A stretch of 64,000 nt of DNA from Fasciola hepatica. Its lineage: Eukaryota > Platyhelminthes > Trematoda > Plagiorchiida > Fasciolidae. The notes under the pieces are model-generated. The model made no database searches. It saw only the letters and a list, made by a program, of their open reading frames with translations, and was not told where the DNA came from. The translations under genes were made by a program, and so were the position numbers. Below are positions 8,281 to 22,044 of the stretch, one piece after another; within the stretch, counting starts at the first letter, position 1, and the number at the start of each line of letters is the position of its first letter. Location of the stretch: assembly GCA_948099385.1 (NCBI GenBank), contig CANUEZ040000205.1, positions 2,108,001-2,172,000 of the forward strand. The letters are read 5' to 3'.

Positions 8281-11200
8281 TTGAAATCCATGGAGGCACT
8301 CAGTGTACAGCTGTTTCATCCTTGTTCGGACTCGACTCATCAGCAGTGCACATCGACCGAGCAACCACGGCGACTCCATCAACCGCTGAACCATTGTGAA
8401 TCGAACAACTTAACAATACAAGGCTATCCGGGATCGCTATCAACGCTTTGTTCAACATCTACACTACATCATATAGCACCCTTCACAAACTGGCCTCAAA
8501 TTTGAATGGTAACAACCAGCTTCGCGCACACCGATCCACTCCTATGATGGATGACTTCTCTGTACGGGCCTAAGTACAACCAACACATTCCCAAATGATA
8601 AACCTACACAGCTTCCTTACTATGCATGCAATTGATTAGTAGTGGGAGATTAGATTAGATTAGATTAGATTAGAATGTATTTGTATACTATGATTGATCA
8701 TGCAGCTTGAACGCTCAACTGAGCATTGAAATCCATGGAAGCACTCAGTGTACAGCTGTTGCATCCTTGTTCGGACTCGACTCATCAGCAGTGCACATCG
8801 ACCGAGCAACCACGGGCACTCCAACAACCGCTGAACCATTGTGAATCGAACAACTTAACAACACAAGGCTATCCGGGATGGCTATCAACGCTTTGTTCAA
8901 CATCTACACTACATGATATAGCACCGTTCCCAAACTGGCTTCAAATTTGAATGGTAACAACCAGCTTCACGCACACCGATCCACTCCTATGATGGATGAC
9001 TTCTCTGTAGGGGCCTAAATTCAACCAACGCATTCCCAAATGAACAACCTACACAGATTCCTTACTATGCATGCAATTGATTAGTAGTAGGAGATTAGAT
9101 TAGATTTGTATAATAAGATTGATCGTGCTGCTTGAACTCTCAACTGAGCATTGAAATCCATGGAAGCACTCACTGTACAGCTGTTTCATCCTTGTTCGGA
9201 CTCGACTCATCAGCAGTGCACATCGATCGAGCAACCACGGGGACTCCAACAACCGCTGAACCATTGTGAATCGAACAACTTAACAACACAAGGCTATCCG
9301 GGATGCCTATCAACGCTCTGTTCAACATCTACACTACATCATATAGCACCCTTCCCAAACTGGCTTCAAATTTGAATGGTAACAACCAGCTTCGCGCACA
9401 CCGATCCACTCCTATGATGGATGAATTCTCTGTACGGGCCTAAGTACAACCAACGCATTCTCTAATGATAAACCTACACAGCTTCCTTACTATGCATGCA
9501 ATTGATTAGTAGTAGGAGATTAGATTATATTAGATTAGATTAGATTAGATTAGATTAGATTTGTATAATATGTTTGATCATGCAGCTTGAACGCTCAACT
9601 GAGCATTGAAATCCATGGAAGCACTCACTGTTCAGCTGTTTCATCCTTGTTCGGACTCGACTCATCAGCAGTGCACATCGACCGAGCAACCACGGGGACT
9701 CCAACAACCGCTGAACCATTGTGAATCGAACAACTTAACAACACAAGGCTATCCGGGATGCCTATCAACGCTTTGTTCAACATCTACACTACATCATATG
9801 TAGCACCCTTCCCAAACTGGCTTCAAATTTGAATGGTAAGAACCAGCTTCGCGCACACCGATCCACTCCTATGATGGATGAATTCTCTGTAGGGGCCTAA
9901 GTACAACCAACGCATTCCCAAATGATAAACCTACACAGCTTCCTTACTATGCATGCAATTGATTAGTAGTGGGAGATTAGATTAGATTAGATTAGATTAG
10001 ATTAGATTTGTATAATATGATTGATCATGCAGCTTGAACGCTCAACTGAGCATTGAAATCCATGGAAGCACTCACTGTACAGCTGTTTCATCCTTGTTCG
10101 GACTCGACTCATCAGCAGTGCACATCGACCGAGCAACCACGGGGACTCCAACAACCGCTGAACCATTGTGAATCGAACAACTTAACAATACAAGGCTATC
10201 CGGGATGGCTATCAACGCTTTGTTCAACATCTACACTACATGATATAGCACCCTTCCCAAACTGGCTTCAAATTTGAATGGTAACAACCAGCTTCACGCA
10301 CACCGATCCACTCCTATGATGGATGACTTCTCTGTAGGGGCCTACATACAACCAACGCATTCCCAAATGATAAACCTACTCAGCTTCCTTACTATGCATG
10401 CAATTGATTAGTTGTAGGAGATTAGATTAGATTAGATTAGATTAGATTAATATAGATTTGTATAATATGATTGATCATGCAGCTTGAACGCTCAACTGAG
10501 CATTGAAATCCATGGAAGCACTCACTGTACAGCTGTTTCATCCTTGTTCGGACTCGACTCATCAGCAGTGCACATCGACCGAGCAACCACGGGCACTCCA
10601 ACAACCGATGACACCATTGTGAATCGAACAACTTAACAACACAAGGATATCCGGGATGGCTATCAACGCTTTGTTCAACATCTACACTACATCATATAGC
10701 ACCCTTCCCAAACTGGCTTCAAATTTGAATGGTAACAACCAGCTTCGCGCACACCGATCGACTCCTATGATGGATGACTTCTCTGTAGGGGCCTAAGTAC
10801 AACCAGCGCATTCCCAAATGATAAACCTACACAGCTTCCTTACTATGCATGCAATTGATTAGTAGTAGGAGATTAGATTAGATTAGATTAGATTAGATTA
10901 GATTTGTATAATATGATTGATCATGCAGCTTGAACGCTCAACTGAGCATTGAAATCCATGGAAGCACTCACTGTTCAGCTGTTTCATCCTTGTTCGGACT
11001 CGACTCATCAGCAGTGCACATCGACCGAGCAACCACGGGGACTCCAACAACCGCTGAACCATTGTGAATCGAACAACTTAACAACACAAGGCTATCCGGG
11101 ATGCCTATCAACGCTTTGTTCAACATCTACACTACATCATATAGCACCCTTCCCAAACTGGCTTCAAATTTGAATGGTAACAACCAGCTTCGCGCACACC

Positions 11201-14200
11201 GATCCACTCCTATGATGGATGACTTCTCTGTAGGGGCCTACGTACAACCAACGCATTCCCAAATGATAAACCTACACAGCTTCCTTACTATGCATGCAAT
11301 TGATTAGTAGTAGGAGATTAGATTAGATTAGATTAGAATAGGTTTGTATAATATGATTGATCATGCAGCTTGAACGCTCAACTGAGCATTGAAATCCATG
11401 GAAGCACTCACTGTACAGCTGTTTCATCCTTGTTCGGACTCGACTCATCAGCAGTGCACATCGACCGAGCAACCACGGGCACTCCAACAACCGCTGAACC
11501 ATTGTGAATCGAACAATTTAACAACACAAGGCTATCCGGGATGGCTATCAACGCTTTGTTCAACATCTACACTACATGATATAGCACCCTTCACAAACTG
11601 GCTTCAAATTTGAATGGTAACAACCAGCTTCGCGCACACCGATCGACTCCTATGATGGATGAATTCTCTGTAGGGGCCTAAGTACAACCAACACATTCCC
11701 AAATGATAAACCTACACAGCTTCCTTACTATGCATGCAATTGATTAGTAGTGGGAGATTAGATTAGATTAGATTAGATTAGATTAGAATAGATTTGTATA
11801 ATATGATTGATCATGCAGCTTGAACGCTCAACTGAGCATTGAAATCCATGGAGGCACTCAGTGTACAGCTGTTTCATCCTTGTTCGGACTCGACTCATCA
11901 GCAGTGCACATCGACCGAGCAACCACGGGGACTCCATCAACCGCTGAACCATTGTGAATCGAACAACTTAACAATACAAGGCTATCCGGGATCGCTATCA
12001 ACGCTTTGTTCAACATCTACACTACATCATATAGCACCCTTCACAAACTGGCCTCAAATTTGAATGGTAACAACCAGCTTCGCGCACACCGATCCACTCC
12101 TATGATGGATGACTTCTCTGTAGGGGCCTAAGTACAACCAACGCATTCCCAAATGATAAACCTACACAGCTTCCTTACTATGCATGCAATTGATTAGTAG
12201 TGGGAGATTAGATTAGATTAGATTAGATTAGAATGTATTTGTATACTATGATTGATCATGCAGCTTGAACGCTCAACTGAGCATTGAAATCCATGGAAGC
12301 ACTCAGTGTACAGCTGTTTCATCCTTGTTCGGACTCGACTCATCAGCAGTGCACATCGACCGAGCAACCACGGGCACTCCAACAACCGCTGAACCATTGT
12401 GAATCGAACAACTTAACAACACAAGGCTATCCGGGATGGCTATCAACGCTTTGTTCAACATCTACACTACATGATATAGCACCGTTCCCAAACTGGCTTC
12501 AAATTTGAATGGTAACAACCAGCTTCACGCACACCGATCCACTCCTATGATGGATGACTTCTCTGTAGGGGCCTAAATTCAACCAACGCATTCCCAAATG
12601 AACAACCTACACAGATTCCTTACTATGCATGCAATTGATTAGTAGTAGGAGATTAGATTAGATTTGTATAATAAGATTGATCGTGCTGCTTGAACTCTCA
12701 ACTGAGCATTGAAATCCATGGAAGCACTCACTGTACAGCTGTTTCATCCTTGTTCGGACTCGACTCATCAGCAGTGCACATCGATCGAGCAACCACGGGG
12801 ACTCCAACAACCGCTGAACCATTGTGAATCGAACAACTTAACAACACAAGGCTATCCGGGATGCCTATCAACGCTCTGTTCAACATCTACACTACATCAT
12901 ATAGCACCCTTCCCAAACTGGCTTCAAATTTGAATGGTAACAACCAGCTTCGCGCACACCGATCCACTCCTATGATGGATGAATTCTCTGTACGGGCCTA
13001 AGTACAACCAACGCATTCTCTAATGATAAACCTACACAGCTTCCTTACTATGCATGCAATTGATTAGTAGTAGGAGATTAGATTATATTAGATTAGATTA
13101 GATTAGATTAGATTAGATTTGTATAATATGTTTGATCATGCAGCTTGAACGCTCAACTGAGCATTGAAATCCATGGAAGCACTCACTGTTCAGCTGTTTC
13201 ATCCTTGTTCGGACTCGACTCATCAGCAGTGCACATCGACCGAGCAACCACGGGCACTCCAACAACCGCTGAACCATTGTGAATCGAACAACTTAACAAC
13301 ACAAGGCTATCCGGGATGCCTATCAACGCTTTGTTCAACATCTACACTACATCATATGTAGCACCCTTCCCAAACTGGCTTCAAATTTGAATGGTAAGAA
13401 CCAGCTTCGCGCACACCGATCCACTCCTATGATGGATGAATTCTCTGTAGGGGCCTAAGTACAACCAACGCATTCCCAAATGATAAACCTACACAGCTTC
13501 CTTACTATGCATGCAATTGATTAGTAGTGGGAGATTAGATTAGATTAGATTAGATTAGATTAGATTTGTATAATATGATTGATCATGCAGCTTGAACGCT
13601 CAACTGAGCATTGAAATCCATGGAAGCACTCACTGTACAGCTGTTTCATCCTTGTTCGGACTCGACTCATCAGCAGTGCACATCGACCGAGCAACCACGG
13701 GGACTCCAACAACCGCTGAACCATTGTGAATCGAACAACTTAACAATACAAGGCTATCCGGGATGGCTATCAACGCTTTGTTCAACATCTACACTACATG
13801 ATATAGCACCGTTCCCAAACTGGCTTCAAATTTGAATGGTAACAACCAGCTTCACGCACACCGATCCACTCCTATGATGGATGACTTCTCTGTAGGGGCC
13901 TACATACAACCAACGCATTCCCAAATGATAAACCTACTCAGCTTCCTTACTATGCATGCAATTGATTAGTTGTAGGAGATTAGATTAGATTAGATTAGAT
14001 TAGATTAATATAGATTTGTATAATATGATTGATCATGCAGCTTGAACGCTCAACTGAGCATTGAAATCCATGGAAGCACTCACTGTACAGCTGTTTCATC
14101 CTTGTTCGGACTCGACTCATCAGCAGTGCCCATCGACCGAGCAACCACGGGGACTCCAACAACCGCTGAACCATTGTGAATCGAACAACTTAACAACACA

Positions 14201-14505
14201 AGGATATCCGGGATGCCTATCAACGCTTTGTTCAACATCTACACTACATCATATAGCACCCTTCCCAAACTGGCTTCAAATTTGAATGGTAACAACCAGC
14301 TTCACGCACACCGATCGACTCCTATGATGGATGACTTCTCTGTAGGGGCCTAAGTACAACCAACGCATTCCCAAATGATAAACCTACACAGCTTCCTTAC
14401 TATGCATGCAATTGATTAGTAGTAGGTGATTAGATTAGATTAGATTAGATTAGATTAGATTTGTATAATATGATTGATCATGCAGCTTGAACGCTCAACT
14501 GAGCA
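7870..14505 (+). repeat. Tandem pair of ~3.56-kb higher-order repeats (7.87-~10.9 kb and ~11.43-14.5 kb)
   Basis: At an offset of 3558 bp the two copies share a long series of rare marks. These are GAATGTATTTGTATACTATG (8674/12232), CACAGATTCC (9052/12610), TAATAAGATTGATCGTGCTGC (9111/12669), ACGCTCTGTTCAAC, GATTATATTAG, GGTAAGAACC (9836/13394), GGCCTACATACAACC, CCTACTCAGC, TTAGTTGTAGG and GATTAATATAG. Monomer lengths repeat in the same order: 450, 445, 425, 455, 447, 450. A few differences have built up, such as CGGCGACTCC versus CGGGGACTCC and CCTTCCC versus CGTTCCC. The far end fades near 10.65 kb/14.2 kb, where the GATGACACC variant is present in one copy only. Confidence 0.85.
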
Positions 14506-15397
14506 TTGAAATCCATGGAAGCACTCACTGTTCAGCTGTTTCATCCTTGTTCGGACTCGACTCATCAGCAGTGCACATCGACCGAGCAACCACGGGGACT
14601 CCAACAACCGCTGAACCATTGTGAATCGAACAACTTAACAATACAAGGCTATCCGGGATGGCTATCAACGCTTTGTTCAACATCTACACTACATGATATA
14701 GCACCCTTCCCAAACTGGCTTCAAATTTGAATGGTAACAACCAGCTTCACGCACACCGATCCACTCCTATGATGGATGACTTCTCTGTAGGGGCCTAAAT
14801 TCAACCAACGCATTCCCAAATGAACAACATACACAGCTTCCTTACTATGCATGCAATTGATTAGTAGTGGGAGATTAGTTTAGATTAGATTAGATTAATA
14901 TAGATTTGTATAATATGATTGATCATGCAGCTTGAACGCGCAACTGAGCATTGAAATCCATGGAAGCACTCACTGTACAGCTGTTTCATCCTTGTTCGGA
15001 CTCGACTCATCAGCAGTGCCCATCGACCGAGCAACCACGGGGACTCCAACAACCGCTGAACCATTGTGAATCGAACAACTTAACAACACAAGGCTATCCG
15101 GGATGGCTATCAACGCTTTGTTCAACATCTACACTACATCATATGTAGCACCCTTCCCAAACTGGCTTCAAATTTGAATGGTAACAACCAGCTTCACGCA
15201 CACCGATCAACTCCTATGATGGATGAATTCTCTGTAGGGGCCTAAGTACAACCAACGCATTCCCAAATGATAAACCTACACAGCTTCCTTACTATGCATG
15301 CAATTGATTAGTAGTGGGAGATTAGATTAGATTAGATTAGATTAGAATAGATTTGTATAATATGATTGATCATGCAGCTTGAACGCTCAACTGAGCA

Positions 15398-18300
15398 TTG
15401 AAATCAATGGGAGCGCTCATTGTACAGCTGTTTCATCATTGTTCGGACTCGTCTCATCAGCAGTGCACATCGACCGAGCAACCACGGGCACTCCAACAAC
15501 CGCTGAACCATTGTGAATCGAACAACTTAACAACACAAGGCTATCCGGGATGGCTATCAACGCTTTGTTCAACATCTACACTACATCATATAGCACCCTT
15601 CCCAAACTGGCTTCAAATTTGAATGGTAACAACCAGCTTCGCGCACACCGATCCACTCCTATGATGGATGACTTCTCTGTAGGGGCCGAAGTACAACCAA
15701 CGCATTCCCAAATGATAAACCTACACAGCTTCCTTACTATGCATGCAATTGATTAGTAGTAGGAGATTAGATTAGATTAGATTAGAAAAGATTTTTATAA
15801 TATGATTGATCATGCAGCTTGAACGCTCAACTGAGCATTGAAATCCATGGGAGCGCTCATTGTACAGCTGTTTCATCATTGTTCGGACTCGTCTCATCAG
15901 CAGTGCACATCGACCGAGCAACCACGGGCACTCCAACAACCGCTGAACCATTGTGAATCGAACAACTTTACAACACAAGGCTATCCGGGATCGCTATCAA
16001 CGCTTTGTTCAACATCTACACTACATCATATATAGCACCGTTCCTAAACTGGCTTCAAATTTGAATGGTAACAACCAGCTTCGCGCACACCGATCCACTC
16101 CTATGATGGATGACTTCTCTGTACGGGCCTAAGTACAACCAACGCATTCCCAAATGATAAACCTACACAGCGTACTTACTATGCATGCAATTGATTAGTA
16201 GTAGGAGATTAGATTAGATTAGATTAGATTAGAATAGATTTGTATAATATGATTGATCATGCAGCTTGAACGCTCAACTGAGCATTGAAATCCATGGAAG
16301 CACTCACTGTACAGCTGTTTCATCCTTGTTCGGACTCGACTCATCAGCAGTGCACATCGACCGAGCAACCACGGGCACTCCAACAACCGCTGAACCATTG
16401 TGAATCGAACAACTTAACAACACAAGGCTATCCGCGATGGCTATCAACGCTTTGTTCAACATCTACACTACATGATATAGCACCCTTCCCAAACTGGCTT
16501 CAAATTTGAATGGTAACAACCAGCTTCGCGCACACCGATCAACTCCTATGATGGATGACTTCTCTGTAGGGGCCTAAATTCAACCAACGCATTCCCAATT
16601 GAACAACATACACAGCTTCCTTACTATGCATGCAATTGATTAGTAGTAGGAGATTAGATTAGATTAGATTAGAATAGATTTGTATAATATGATAGATCAT
16701 GCAGCTTGAACGCTCAACTGAGCATTGAAATCCATGGGAGCGCTCATTGTACAGCTGTTTCATCATTGTTCGGACTCGTCTCATCAGCAGTGCACATCGA
16801 CCGAGCAACCACGGGCACTCCAACAACCGCTGAACCATTGTGAATCGAACAACTTAACAACACAAGGCTATCCGGGATGCCTATCAACGCTTTGTTCAAC
16901 ATCTACACTACATCATATGTAGCACCCTTCCCAAACTGGCTTCAAATTTGAATGGTCACAACCAGCTTCGCGCACACCGATCGACTCCTATGATGGATGA
17001 CTTCTCTGTAGGGGCCTAAGTACAACCAACGCATTCCCAAATGAAAAACCTACACAGCTTCCTTACTATGCATGCAATTGATTAGTAGTAGGAGATTAGA
17101 TTAGATTAGATTAGATTAGATTAGATTTGTATAATATGATTGATCATGCAGCTTGAACGCTCAACTGAGCATTGGAATCCATGGAAGCACTCACTGTTCA
17201 GCTGTTTCATCCTTGTTCGGACTCGACTCATTAGCAGTGCACATCGACCGAGCAACCACGGGCACTCCAACAACCGCTGAACCATTGTGAATCGAACAAC
17301 TTAACAACACAAGGCTATCCGGGATGGCTATCAACGCTTTGTTCAACATCTACACTACATGATATAGCACCCTTCCCAAACTGGCTCCAAATTTGAATGG
17401 TAACAACCAGCTTCGCGCACACCGATCCACTCCTATGATGGATGACTTCTCTGTAGGGGCCTAAATTCAACCAACGCATTCCCAAATGAACAACATACAC
17501 AGCTTCCTTACTATGCATGCAATTGATTAGTAGTGGGAGATTAGATTAGATTAGATTAGATTAGAATATATTTGTATAATATGATTGATCATGCAGCTTG
17601 AACGCTCAACTGAGCATTGAAATCAATGGGAGCGCGCATTGTACAGCTGTTTCATCATTGTTCGGACTCGTCTCATCAGCAGTGCACATCGACCGAGCAA
17701 CCACGGGGACTCCAACAACCGCTGAACCATTGTGAATCGAACAACTTAACAACACAAGGCTATCCGGGATGCCTATCAACGCTTTGTTCAACATCTACAA
17801 TACATGATTTAGCACCCTTCCCAAACTGGCTTCAAATTTGAATGGTAACAACCAGCTTCGCGCACACCGATCCACTCCTATGATGGATGACTTCTCTGTA
17901 GGGGCCTAAGTACAACCAACGCATTCCCAAATGATAAACCTACACAGCTTCCTTACTATGCAAGCAAATGATTAGTAGTACGAGATTAGATTAGATTAGA
18001 TTAGAAAAGATTTTTATAATATGATTGATCATGCAGCTTGAACGCTCAACTGAGCATTGAAATCCATGGGAGCGCTCATTGTACAGCTGTTTCATCATTG
18101 TTCGGACTCGTCTCATCAGCAGTGCACATCGACCGAGCAACCACGGGCACTCCAACAACCGCTGAACCATTGTGAATCGAACAACTTAACAATACAAGAA
18201 TATCCTGGATGGCTATCAACGCTTTGTTCAACATCTACACTACATGATATAGCACCGTTCCCAAACTGGTTTCAAATTTGAATGGTAACAACCAGCTTCG

Positions 18301-18496
18301 CGCACACCGATCGACTCCTATGATGGATGACTTCTCTGTAGGGGCCGAAGTACAAACAATGCATTCCCAAATGATAAACCTACACAGCTTCCTTACTATG
18401 CATGCAATTGATTAGTAGTAGGAGATTAGATTAGATTAGGTTAGAATAGATTTGTATAATATGATTGATCATGCAGCTTGAACGCTCAACTGAGCA
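15398..18496 (+). repeat. Five-monomer higher-order repeat, offset 2219 bp
   Basis: Monomers 15398 and 15838 correspond to 17617 and 18057. Shared rare marks are GAAATCAATGGGAGCGC and the linker-box variant GATTAGAAAAGATTTTTATAATATG (about 15780 and 18000), which I saw nowhere else. Beyond these two units the match weakens (16285/18497 and 16725/18942 are only loosely paired). The 17172 monomer between them has CATTAGCAG in place of CATCAGCAG and GCATTGGAATCC in place of GCATTGAAATCC. Confidence 0.65.
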
Positions 18497-21400
18497 TTGA
18501 AATCCATGGAAGCACTCACTGTACAGCTGTTTCATCCTTGTTCGGACTCGACTCATCAGCAGTGCACATCGACCGAGCAACCACGGGCACTCCAACAACC
18601 GCTGAACCATTGTGAATCGAACAACTTAACAACACAAGGCTATCCGGGATCGCTATCAACGCTTTGTTCAACATCTACACTACATGATATAGCACCCTTC
18701 CCAAACTGGCTTCAAATTTGAATGGTAACAACCAGCTTCGCGCACACCGATCCACTCCTATGATGGATGACTTCTCTGTAGGGGCCTAAATTCAACCAAC
18801 GCATTCCCAAATGAACAACATACACAGCTTCCTTACTATGCATGCAATTGATTAGTAGTGGGAGATTAGATTAGATTAGATTAGATTAGAATAGATTTGT
18901 ATAATATGATTGATCATGCAGCTTGAACGCTCAACTGAGCATTGAAATCCATGGAGGCACTCAGTGTACAGCTGTTTCATCCTTGTTCGGACTCGACTCA
19001 TCAGCAGTGCACATCGACCGAGCAACCACGGGCACTCCAACAACCGGTGAACCATTGTGAATCGAACAACTTAACAACACAAGGCTATCCGGGATGGCTA
19101 TCAACGCTTTGTTCAATATCTACACTACATGATATAGCACTCTTCCCAAACTGGCTTCAAATTTGAATGGTAACAACCAGCTTCGCGCACACCGATCCAC
19201 TCCTATGATGGATGACTTCTCTGTAGGAGCCTAAGTACAACCAACGCATTCCCAATTGAACAACATACACAGCTTCCTTACTATGCATGCAATTGAGTAG
19301 TATTAAGAGATTAGATTAGATTAGATTAGAATAGATTTGTATAATATGATTGATCATGCAGCTTGAACGCTCAACTGAGCATTGAAATCCATGGAAGCAC
19401 TCACTGTACAGCTGTTTCATCCTTGTTCCGACTCGACTCATCAGCAGTGCACATCGACCGAGCAACCACGGGGACTCCAACAACCGCTGAACCATTGTGA
19501 ATCGAACAACTTAACAACACAAGGCTGTCCGGGATCGCTATCAACGCTTTGTTCAACATCTACACTACATCATATGTAGCACCCTTCCCAAACTGGCTTC
19601 AAATTTGAATGGTAACAACCAGCTTCGCGCACACCGATCGACTCCTATGATGGATGAATTCTCTGTAGGGGCCTAAGTACAACCAACACATTCCCAAATG
19701 ATAAACCTACACAGCTTCCTTACTATGCATGCAATTGATTAGTAGTAGGAGATTAGATTAGATTAGATTAGAATAGATTTGTATAATATGATTGATCATG
19801 CAGCTTGAACGCTCAACTGAGCATTGAAATCCATGGAAGCACTCATTGTACAGCTGTTTCATCCTTGTTCGGACTCGACTCATCAGCAGTGCACATCGAC
19901 CGAGCAACCACGGGCACTCCAACAACCGCTGAACCATTGTGAATCGAACAACTTAACAACACAAGGCTATCCGGGATCGCTATCAACGCTTTGTTCAACA
20001 TCTACACTACATGATATAGCACCCTTCCCAAACTGGCTTCAAATTTGAATGGTAACAACCAGCTTCGCGCACACCGATCCACTCCTATGATGGATGACTT
20101 CTCTGTAGGGGCCTAAGTACAACCAACGCGTTCCCAAATGATAAACCTACACAGCTACCTTACTATGCATGCAATTGATTAGTAGTAGGAGATTAGATTA
20201 GATTAGATTAGATTAGATTAGATTAGATTAGATTTGTATAATATGTTTGATCATGCTGCTTGAACGCTCAACTGAGCATTGAAATCCATGGAAGCACTCA
20301 CTGTACAGCTGTTTCATCCTTGTTCGGACTCGACTCATCAGCAGTGCACATCGACCGAGCAACCACGGGCACTCCAACAACCGCTGAACCATTGTGAATC
20401 GAACAACTTAACAACACAGGGCTATCCGGGATGGCTATCGACGCTTTGTTCAACATCTACACTACATCATATAGCACCCTTCCCAAACTGGCTTCAAATT
20501 TGAATGGTAACAACCAGCTTCGCGCACACCGATCGACTCCTATGATGGATGACTTCTCTGTAGGGGCCTAAGTACAACCAAAGCATTCCCAAATGATAAA
20601 CCTACACAGCTTCCTTACTATGCATGCAATTGATTAGTAGTAGGAGATTAGATTAGATTAGCTTAGAATAGGTTTGTATAATATGATTGATCATGCAGCT
20701 TGAACAATCAACTCAGCATTGAAATCCATGGGAGCGCTCATTGTACAGCTGTTTCATCATTGTTCGGACTCGTCTCATCAGCAGTGCACATCGACCGAGC
20801 AACCACGGGGACTCCAACAACCGCTGAACCATTGTGAATCGAACAACTTAACAATACAAGGCTATCCGGGATGCCTATCAACGCTTTGTTCAACATCTAC
20901 ACTACATGATTTAGCACACTTCCCAAACTGGCTTCAAATTTGAATGGTAACAACCAGCTTCGCGCACACCGATCGACTCCTATGATGGATGACTTCTCTG
21001 TAGGGGCCTAAGTACAACCAACGCATTCCCAAATGATAAACCTACACAGCTTCCTTACTATGCATGCAATTGATTAGTAGTACGAGATTAGATTAGATTA
21101 GATTGGATTAGAATAGATTTGTATAATATGATTGATCATGCAGCTTGAACGCTCAACTGAGCATTGAAATGCATGGAAGCACTCAGTGTACAGCTGTTTC
21201 ATCCTTGTTCGGACTCGACTCATCAGCAGTGCACATCGACCGAGCAACCACGGGGACTCCAACAACCGCTGAACCATTGTGAATCGAACAACTTAACAAC
21301 ACAAGGCTGTCCGGGATCGCTATCAACGCTTTGTTCAACATCTACACTACATGATATAGCACCGTTCCCAAACTGGCTTCAAATTTGAATGGTAACAACC

Positions 21401-21963
21401 AGCTTCGCGCACACCGATCCACTCCTATGATGGATGACTTCTCTGTAGGGGCCGAAGTACAACCAACGCATTCCCAAATGATAAACCTACACAGCTTCCT
21501 TACTATGCATGCAATTGATTAGTAGTAGGAGATTAGATTAGATTAGATTAGAATAGATTTGTATAATATGATTGATCATGCAGCTTGAACGCTCAACTGA
21601 GCATTGAAATCCATGGAAGCACTCACTGTACAGCTGTTTCATCCTTGTTCGGACTCGACTCATCAGCAGTGCACATCGACCGAACAACCACGGGGACTCC
21701 AACAACCGCTGAACCATTGTGAATCGAACAACTTAACAATACAAGGCTGTCCGGGATCGCTATCAACGCTTTGTTCAACATCTACACTACATGATATAGC
21801 ACCCCTTCCCAAACTGGCTTCAAATTTGAATGGTAACAACCAGCTTCGCGCACACCGATCGACTCCTATGATGGATGACTTCTCTGTAGGGGCCGAAGTA
21901 CAACCAACGCATTCCCAAATGATAAACCTACACAGCCCTCTTACTATGCATGCAATTGATTAG
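18497..21963 (+). repeat. Ordinary monomers with local variants, including the AAGGCTGTCC sub-family
   Basis: Eight monomers in normal register. AAGGCTGTCC replaces AAGGCTATCC in units 19382, 21164 and 21604 only, a locally spread mark. Unit 20719 has GAACAATCAACTCAGC in place of GAACGCTCAACTGAGC. Unit 20279 follows an eight-unit linker. Unit 21604 has an extra C (GCACCCCTTCCC near 21800), which fuses two frames into one open frame of 119 codons; this is a frameshift product and not evidence of a gene. Confidence 0.75.
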
Positions 21964-22044
21964 TAGTAGGAGATTAGATTATATTAGATTAGAATAGATT
22001 TGTATAATATGATTGATCATGCAGCTTGAACGCGCAACTGAGCA

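Noticed and set aside
21604..21963. 119-codon frame, and the 97-103-codon frames at 31747, 35694 and 45008, as possible longer genes
   Set aside because: At 21604 (an extra C near 21800) and at 31747 and 35694 (an extra base in CCGGGGGTCG), a one-base insertion joins two satellite frames. At 45008 a TGTGGATC substitution removes a stop. They have no similarity to anything beyond the repeat.
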